Part shown: in pieces, positions 56,682-64,000 of the stretch
How the letters are laid out: each line of letters opens with the position of its first letter
Numbering within the stretch: the stretch's first letter is position 1
From: Streptomyces sp. HSG2
Lineage (GTDB): Bacteria > Actinomycetota > Actinomycetes > Streptomycetales > Streptomycetaceae
DNA length: 64,000 bases
Assembly (NCBI RefSeq): GCF_016598575.1
Contig: NZ_CP066801.1
Coordinates: 1,046,001 to 1,110,000 of the forward strand
Direction of reading: 5' to 3'
Notes under the pieces: model-generated
Database searches by the model: none
Told to the model about the DNA's origin: nothing
Seen by the model: only the letters and a program-made list of their open reading frames with translations
Translations under genes and position numbers: made by a program

Positions 56682-57043
56682 TGTGTCCCTCCCTCAGGGT
56701 TCGACCGTCACCGCGTCGACCGGCATCACCGCCCGGCGTACCGCCGCGTACTACCTGTACCACTGCGCGGGCCCTCTTGATCCGGCGGGCCGCTTCCCGG
56801 GCCGCGGCACGCCGCGCATGTCGGCGGTCCGTCCGCCCGGGCCTCCCTCGAGGAGCCTGCCCAGTGTTTCACCCCCGCCGAACCAGGCCATAACAGTTCG
56901 GCGGCTTCGCCCACCGTCCGCACACCAACGGGCGGAAACACCGCAGACCGGTATCCGCCCGGACGGCGAAGGTAAGTAACCTTGCATACGACTGTCCAGC
57001 CGTACCGGACCCGTCCGGTGAGCGGGGCGGCGAGGAGACAAGC
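56682..57043. promoter_or_regulatory. Divergent osaA / osaC regulatory region
   Basis: 362 bp with no gene, holding promoters for osaA (minus) and osaC (plus). I see a 5-5-5 inverted repeat AAGGTAAGTAACCTT at 56969-56983, about 60 bp before the osaC start, but no sequence I could defend as a SigB promoter. Confidence 0.35.
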
Positions 57044-59815
57044 GTGCCACGGAGGGGCGGCCGGACGATGAGCACCGGACTGGTATCGGGGGAACCCCCT
57101 CTGGACCCCAGTGTGACGGACGACGCCCCGGATCGACGGCGGACTGTCGGCCCGGGGTCCGCGGACGCGGAGACAGGGGAAAGGGTTTCTGTGATCACCG
57201 CACGTGCCGCCGCGGCGTTCGAGCCCGTGGGAAGATCGGTGGCAGGCGCCCGCTCGTTCGTCCGAGAAAGCCTCCAGGGCTGGGGATTCGCCGACCTCGT
57301 CGACGACGCGGTGGTCCTCACCAGCGAGCTGGTGACCAATGCCGTCGTCCACGCCGGCACCTCCGCCGAGGTCGTCTGTCTACGCGGTGACGAGGGTGTC
57401 CGGATCGAGGTGGCCGACCGCTACCCCGAACGGGAACTCCCGGTGCGGGGCCTCGCTCCCCACCCGGGGGGCCCGGACCGTGAAGGAGGGCGGGGCCTCC
57501 AGTTGTGCGCCGCGCTCGCCGACCGCTGGGGCGTGGAGTACACGGCGACGCACAAGAAGGTGTGGTTCCAGCTCGACCTGCCCGACCGTCCCGTCGGTAC
57601 GCGCAGCGCCGGGCCCGCTCTCCCCACCGAGTCGCTTCCGCGCGCCGGGGCGAGGGTTCGGGTGGCCGTCGCACAGGTGGAGCGTGGCGGCACCATCACG
57701 GCATGGAACGACGACGCCGCGGAGCTGTTCGGCTATCCGGCGGAGCAGGTCACGGGAAAGCCGCTCACCGACCTCGCGGCCTGGCCCCACACACCCGGGA
57801 CGGGCACCGGCATCGCCGAGGCGCTGCGCCTCTCCCGCTGGGAAGGCAGCTACGGGATCCGCGACGCCAGGGGGCGCGTGGTGCCCGTGTACGCCTCTCA
57901 CCTCAGGGTCCGCGACGCGGAGGGTGAGCCCTCGACCGTGTGCCTGCTGGTTCGGGACCACGAGCGTGCGGTGTTGCAGACCTCGCCGCGGCAAATCCCG
58001 TCCGAGGCGTCCACCTCCGAAGCACGAAGCCGCGACCCCTTCGAGGCCTTCATCGGATCGCCCGCCCCGGACGACCTGGACAGTCTCCTCCAACGCACGG
58101 TGGAGCGGGCGCGTGACATGGTCGACGGCGACGCGGCCTTCCTGCTGCTCGCCACCGACGACGAGACGGAACTGGAGGTGCGTGCCTCCACCGGCCTGCC
58201 CTCCATCCGTCAGCGGTTCGCCCGGGTTCCCGTCGAGGCGGGCCCCGGACGCTACGGATCGGCCCGGATGCCCGCCGTCCACGAGGACCTGACCATGGTC
58301 CCGGGCGCCGTACCCCTGCTGAACAGCACCGGAATGCGGTCGGTGGTCACCGTTCCCCTGAAGGTCGAGGGCCGGCTCACCGGCTCCCTCGGGGTCGCGG
58401 CGGAGTCTCCGGCCCGCTACTCCAACGACGACGCGCTCCGCCTGCAGTTCGCTGCGGATCGGATCGCGTTGGCCGTCGAATCCGCCCGGCTCGGCGAGCT
58501 GGAGCGGTTGCGTCGCGGATCGCTCAGCTTCCTGGTCGAGGCGTCCGACCTGCTCGCCGGCACGCTCGATCGTGATCAGACGCTGGCCCTCATGGCCCAG
58601 ATGACGGTCCCGCGGCTGGCCACCTGGTGCGCCGTCTACACCATCGCCGAACAGTCCTCCGACCCCTCGCTCTCCTACGTGCTGCACGAGGACGAGGACC
58701 TCATCGACGGCATCAGGTCCCTGCTCTCCAAGATCCCGCCACCGGAGCCGGTCGTGACCCCCGGCGCCGTCGTGTGGACGGCCCCGGCAGAGGTCGCCCA
58801 CGAGGCGGCGCTGCGCACATCGATGCGCAGCCTGGGGCTGGCCGGAGGCCCCATTCGCAAGGTCACGCCCGGCATCGGCCCGACCCTGGCCACGGCCTCC
58901 GCGGTGGGAGGGGAGACGGTGGTCCTGCCCCTGGTGGCGCGAAACCGGGTCATCGGGATGCTCACCCTCGGCCAACCCGCAGACGAGCACTTCCGCCAGG
59001 AGATCCTGGAGCTGGCCGAAGACCTGTCCCGACGGGCCGCGCTCGCCTTGGACAACGCACGGCTCTACTCGGAACGGACGGCGATCAGCCAGTCTCTCCA
59101 GCGGAGTCTGCTGCCACCCGAGAGCCCGGCGATCGAGGGGGTGGAGGTCGAGGTCATCTACCGCGCCGCGGGCGAGGGCAACGAAGTGGGCGGTGACTTC
59201 TACGACGTGTTCCCGATCGGCGAAGGCGCCTACGGCTTCGCGATCGGCGATGTGTGCGGGACGGGTCCGAACGCGGCGGCGGTCACCGGGCTGGCTCGCC
59301 ACGCGCTGCGGCTGCTGGCCCGAGAGGGGCTGAACGGTCCGGCCGTACTGGAGCGCCTCAACTCGGCCATCCTCGACGAGGGGGCCCGCAGCCGCTTCCT
59401 CACGTTGCTGTACGGGGAGCTGCGGCCGCAGTCCGAGGGCGGCGCGGAACTGCGGCTCGTCTGTGCCGGTCACCCGCTGCCTCTGCGCCTGCGGCAGGAC
59501 GGCACGGTGACGCCCGCAGCCGAACCACAGCCTTTGCTCGGGGTGTTGGAGGACCTCGAACTCTACGAGCAAACCGTCTTCCTCGACCCCGGCGACGTGC
59601 TGCTGTGCGTGACGGACGGAGTGACCGAACGCCGCGAGGGGACCCGCATGCTGGGCGACGACGGCCTTTGCGATGTCCTCACCACCTGCACGGGGCTGAC
59701 AGCGGGCGCGGTCGCGGCTCGCATCATGCGGGCGGTGGAACGCTTCGCCGCGGACGCCCCGTCCGATGACATGGCCATCCTGGCGATGCGGGTACCGGAG
59801 CTTCGTGTGGACTGA
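57044..59815 (+). CDS. osaC: SpoIIE-family phosphatase/anti-sigma kinase-like OsaC
   Basis: 923 residues. An RsbW-like HATPase domain first (VTNAVVHAGTSAEVV, GRGLQLCAALADRWGV), then PAS (TITAWNDDAAELFGYPAEQV), two GAF domains and a C-terminal PP2C/SpoIIE phosphatase (GGDFYDVFPIG, FAIGDVCGTGP, ALVxVTDGVTERREG-type end). This matches OsaC of S. coelicolor, which brings SigB activity back down after osmotic stress. GTG at 57044 has GAGGAG six bases upstream; ATG at 57068 is an alternative. Transcribed divergently from osaA. Confidence 0.9.
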   Translation: MPRRGGRTMSTGLVSGEPPLDPSVTDDAPDRRRTVGPGSADAETGERVSVITARAAAAFEPVGRSVAGARSFVRESLQGWGFADLVDDAVVLTSELVTNAVVHAGTSAEVVCLRGDEGVRIEVADRYPERELPVRGLAPHPGGPDREGGRGLQLCAALADRWGVEYTATHKKVWFQLDLPDRPVGTRSAGPALPTESLPRAGARVRVAVAQVERGGTITAWNDDAAELFGYPAEQVTGKPLTDLAAWPHTPGTGTGIAEALRLSRWEGSYGIRDARGRVVPVYASHLRVRDAEGEPSTVCLLVRDHERAVLQTSPRQIPSEASTSEARSRDPFEAFIGSPAPDDLDSLLQRTVERARDMVDGDAAFLLLATDDETELEVRASTGLPSIRQRFARVPVEAGPGRYGSARMPAVHEDLTMVPGAVPLLNSTGMRSVVTVPLKVEGRLTGSLGVAAESPARYSNDDALRLQFAADRIALAVESARLGELERLRRGSLSFLVEASDLLAGTLDRDQTLALMAQMTVPRLATWCAVYTIAEQSSDPSLSYVLHEDEDLIDGIRSLLSKIPPPEPVVTPGAVVWTAPAEVAHEAALRTSMRSLGLAGGPIRKVTPGIGPTLATASAVGGETVVLPLVARNRVIGMLTLGQPADEHFRQEILELAEDLSRRAALALDNARLYSERTAISQSLQRSLLPPESPAIEGVEVEVIYRAAGEGNEVGGDFYDVFPIGEGAYGFAIGDVCGTGPNAAAVTGLARHALRLLAREGLNGPAVLERLNSAILDEGARSRFLTLLYGELRPQSEGGAELRLVCAGHPLPLRLRQDGTVTPAAEPQPLLGVLEDLELYEQTVFLDPGDVLLCVTDGVTERREGTRMLGDDGLCDVLTTCTGLTAGAVAARIMRAVERFAADAPSDDMAILAMRVPELRVD

Positions 59816-59964
59816 TCCCGCGGGCCGACGCCGCGACCCCGTCGATGTTGCGGCCCGTTCTCGTGGGCGAGGCACGCATGCCCGGCCTCGCCCACCCTGC
59901 CCTGCGCACCGGCAACGGCCTCTCGTCGGTTCGTCATCCACCGAGCAGTGGCACAGAACGAGAA

Positions 59965-59990
59965 AGGTCCCGCCCTCGCGGGCGAGACCT
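59965..59990 (-). terminator. Terminator of tRNA-Thr
   Basis: Arms 59965-59975 and 59980-59990 pair at 10 of 11 positions around TCGC. On the minus strand it is followed by TTTCTCGTTCT and lies 10 bases after the tRNA. It may also serve osaC from the other side. Confidence 0.65.
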
Positions 59991-59999
59991 CCTCATGGG

Positions 60000-60072
60000 A
60001 GCCCCCAAACGGAATCGAACCGTTGACCTTCTCCTTACCATGGAGACGCTCTGCCGACTGAGCTATGGGGGC
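60000..60072 (-). tRNA. tRNA-Thr (anticodon GGT)
   Basis: On the minus strand GCCCCCATAGCTCAG opens a 7-bp acceptor stem closed by TGGGGGC at 60001-60007. The D arm is AGCTCAGTCGGCAGAGC, anticodon stem TCTCC/GGAGA with loop ATGGTAA (anticodon GGT), and T arm GGTTCGATTCC. Discriminator is T. CCA is not encoded. Confidence 0.93.
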
Positions 60073-60154
60073 CTGTCTTCACCGAGGTGAATTCCTCCGT
60101 GCGACGAGATAGATCATACCCCGAACGCGCCGATGATCCGAACCAGACCGCCGT

Positions 60155-60832
60155 TCAGACAGCCGTTCCGAGGAGGGAGCCGAGCGCGTTGCAGGCGCGC
60201 ACCATGCGACGCATGTCGCGTCTGGTCAACGATGGGTGGACGGACAGCGCGAGCGTCTCCTCGGCCGCCCTCTCCGTCTCGGGCAGGGCGACCGGGCACC
60301 GGAACTCTGGCAGGCGGTGGACCGGTGTCCTCACGGGAACCACGCAGTCGACTCCCCTGAGTCGAATGGCTCGTGCGAACGCGTCGCGGTCGGGGCGACC
60401 GTTGCCCGGCACCCGGATCACGTACTGGGCGTAGACATGATTGTCGTCCTTGGCCGGCGGACGCACCCCACGCAACCTCGCGTCCAGGTAGGAGGCATGT
60501 CGGCGGCGCCGCGTCCACTCGTCGGCCGGGAGCCGTGACTCGCGATGCTCGATCACCGGAAGCCCGTGCCCGCGGGCGGCCACCAGAAGGCGTTCGACGC
60601 CCTTGGTCGCACCGAACCGATGCACGGCGACTATCGCTGCGGTCGAGGAGCCGAGGACACTCTCCACAGCGACAGGATCAAGGCAATAGGTCGACGGATC
60701 TATGTCCGCGAACACCGGCCGGGCGGCGAGCTGCCGCACGGCCCCGGCCACTTCGACGTTTCCGAAGGCCGGAACGACGACCTCGTCGCCGGCTTCGACA
60801 CCCGCGGCCCTAAGCGCCCCCACGATACTCAT
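60155..60832 (-). CDS. DegT/DnrJ/EryC1/StrS-like protein lacking the PLP-lysine region
   Basis: 225 residues from MSIVGALRAAGVEAGDEVVV. It matches the start of DegT sugar aminotransferases (VPAFGNVEVAGAVRQLAARP, FADIDPSTYCLDPVAVE) and their end (VYAQYVIRVPGNG, ALSVHPSLTRRDM). The central 130 residues with the catalytic Lys appear to be absent: LPVIEHRESR is joined directly to LPADEWTRRRRHASY. It is probably not an aminotransferase. It lies downstream of the rRNA operon on the same strand, past a strong terminator. I believe similar short proteins exist in other Streptomyces at this place. Confidence 0.75.
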   Translation of the reverse strand: MSIVGALRAAGVEAGDEVVVPAFGNVEVAGAVRQLAARPVFADIDPSTYCLDPVAVESVLGSSTAAIVAVHRFGATKGVERLLVAARGHGLPVIEHRESRLPADEWTRRRRHASYLDARLRGVRPPAKDDNHVYAQYVIRVPGNGRPDRDAFARAIRLRGVDCVVPVRTPVHRLPEFRCPVALPETERAAEETLALSVHPSLTRRDMRRMVRACNALGSLLGTAV

Positions 60833-60874
60833 GCCCCTCACCGTGACCGCGGAACGTGAACCCGGGATGACGAG

Positions 60875-60920
60875 AAACAAAAAAGGGTTGGCCCCGGGAG
60901 ATGAATCCCGGGGCCAACCC
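60875..60920 (-). terminator. rRNA operon terminator
   Basis: Arms 60885-60899 and 60906-60920 are exact 15-bp complements with a 6-base loop. On the minus strand it is followed by TTTTTTGTTT, one of the few classic T-runs in this window. It ends 10 bases after 5S rRNA. Confidence 0.92.
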
Positions 60921-60930
60921 TCAATAATCG

Positions 60931-61048
60931 TTCGGCGGCGTCCTACTCTCCCACAGGGTCCCCCCTGCAGTACCATCGGCGCTGTAGAGCTTAGCTTCCG
61001 GGTTCGGAATGTAACCGGGCGTTTCCCCTACGCTAAAACCACCGAAAC
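60931..61048 (-). rRNA. rrf: 5S ribosomal RNA
   Basis: About 118 bases on the minus strand, from GTTTCGGTGG at 61048 to CGCCGCCGAA at 60931. It contains the conserved CCCGGTTACATTCCGAACC loop and GGTACTGCAGGGGGGACCC. Ends estimated by comparison with recalled Streptomyces 5S, so they may be off by one or two bases. Confidence 0.93.
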
Positions 61049-61130
61049 ACAACGAAACAACAACCAGCACCCCACAACAGGGACAACCGTTCGTGGTTTC
61101 AGAACCAACACAGTGGACGCGAGCACCTAC

Positions 61131-64000
<2,870 letters not shown>

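Noticed and set aside
56969..56983. AAGGTAAGTAACCTT inverted repeat as an osaC operator
   Set aside because: Only five-base arms and no conservation data; kept as a note in the intergenic entry.

Overview
The window is high-GC actinobacterial chromosome. GTG starts are frequent, genes overlap at ATGA/GTGA junctions, and the gene order (hflX, M1 peptidase, rshA, dapF, miaA, miaB, gluRK/gluABCD, recX-recA, lhr-nei, dps, clgR-cinA-pgsA-rimO, ftsK, osaABC, rRNA operon) matches, from memory, the SCO57xx region of Streptomyces coelicolor. It is almost certainly a Streptomyces or very close relative. No database search was possible; family calls rest on motifs and recalled homologues.

Left part (1-32.6 kb) is conserved core. 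0.3-13.7 kb: ribosome rescue/heat-shock GTPase HflX, a secreted M1 metallopeptidase, the (p)ppGpp enzyme RshA, lysine biosynthesis gene dapF, tRNA modification genes miaA and miaB, a small MT0933-type antitoxin, an extradiol-dioxygenase-like protein and a two-gene K+/H+ antiporter. 13.8-22.5 kb: an orphan TAXI-type binding protein, the GluR-GluK two-component system transcribed divergently from the glutamate ABC importer gluABCD, and an FAD monooxygenase. 22.8-32.6 kb: recX-recA with a visible SOS box, an AI-2E family membrane protein, a DUF3046 protein, the giant helicase Lhr and an Fpg/Nei glycosylase.

Middle part (32.6-42.1 kb) is an accessory island between nei and dps. It holds a DHA2-type MFS exporter, two tiny ORFs with charged N-termini and hydrophobic C-termini (one rich in the rare codon ATA), and a nested set of broken transposons: an IS3-family fragment joined to another transposase, which is split by an IS1182-family element with perfect inverted repeats and a 6-bp target duplication. 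A divergent MarR/cupin pair follows with two palindromic operators, then an XRE-type regulator with its own palindrome and two small cysteine-rich ORFs. The MFS/peptide segment is the best candidate for something undescribed, although no modification enzyme is visible.

Right part (42.1-64 kb) returns to core: dps, clgR, cinA-pgsA-rimO (overlapping genes), a RodZ-like HTH membrane protein, the DNA translocase ftsK, and the osmoadaptation cluster osaB, osaA (1822 residues, with a long HAMP array encoded by a tandem DNA repeat) and the divergent osaC. A tRNA-Thr(GGT), a DegT-like protein that appears to lack the catalytic lysine region, 5S rRNA with a strong terminator, and a partial 23S rRNA close the window; the rRNA operon runs on the minus strand and continues off the right edge.
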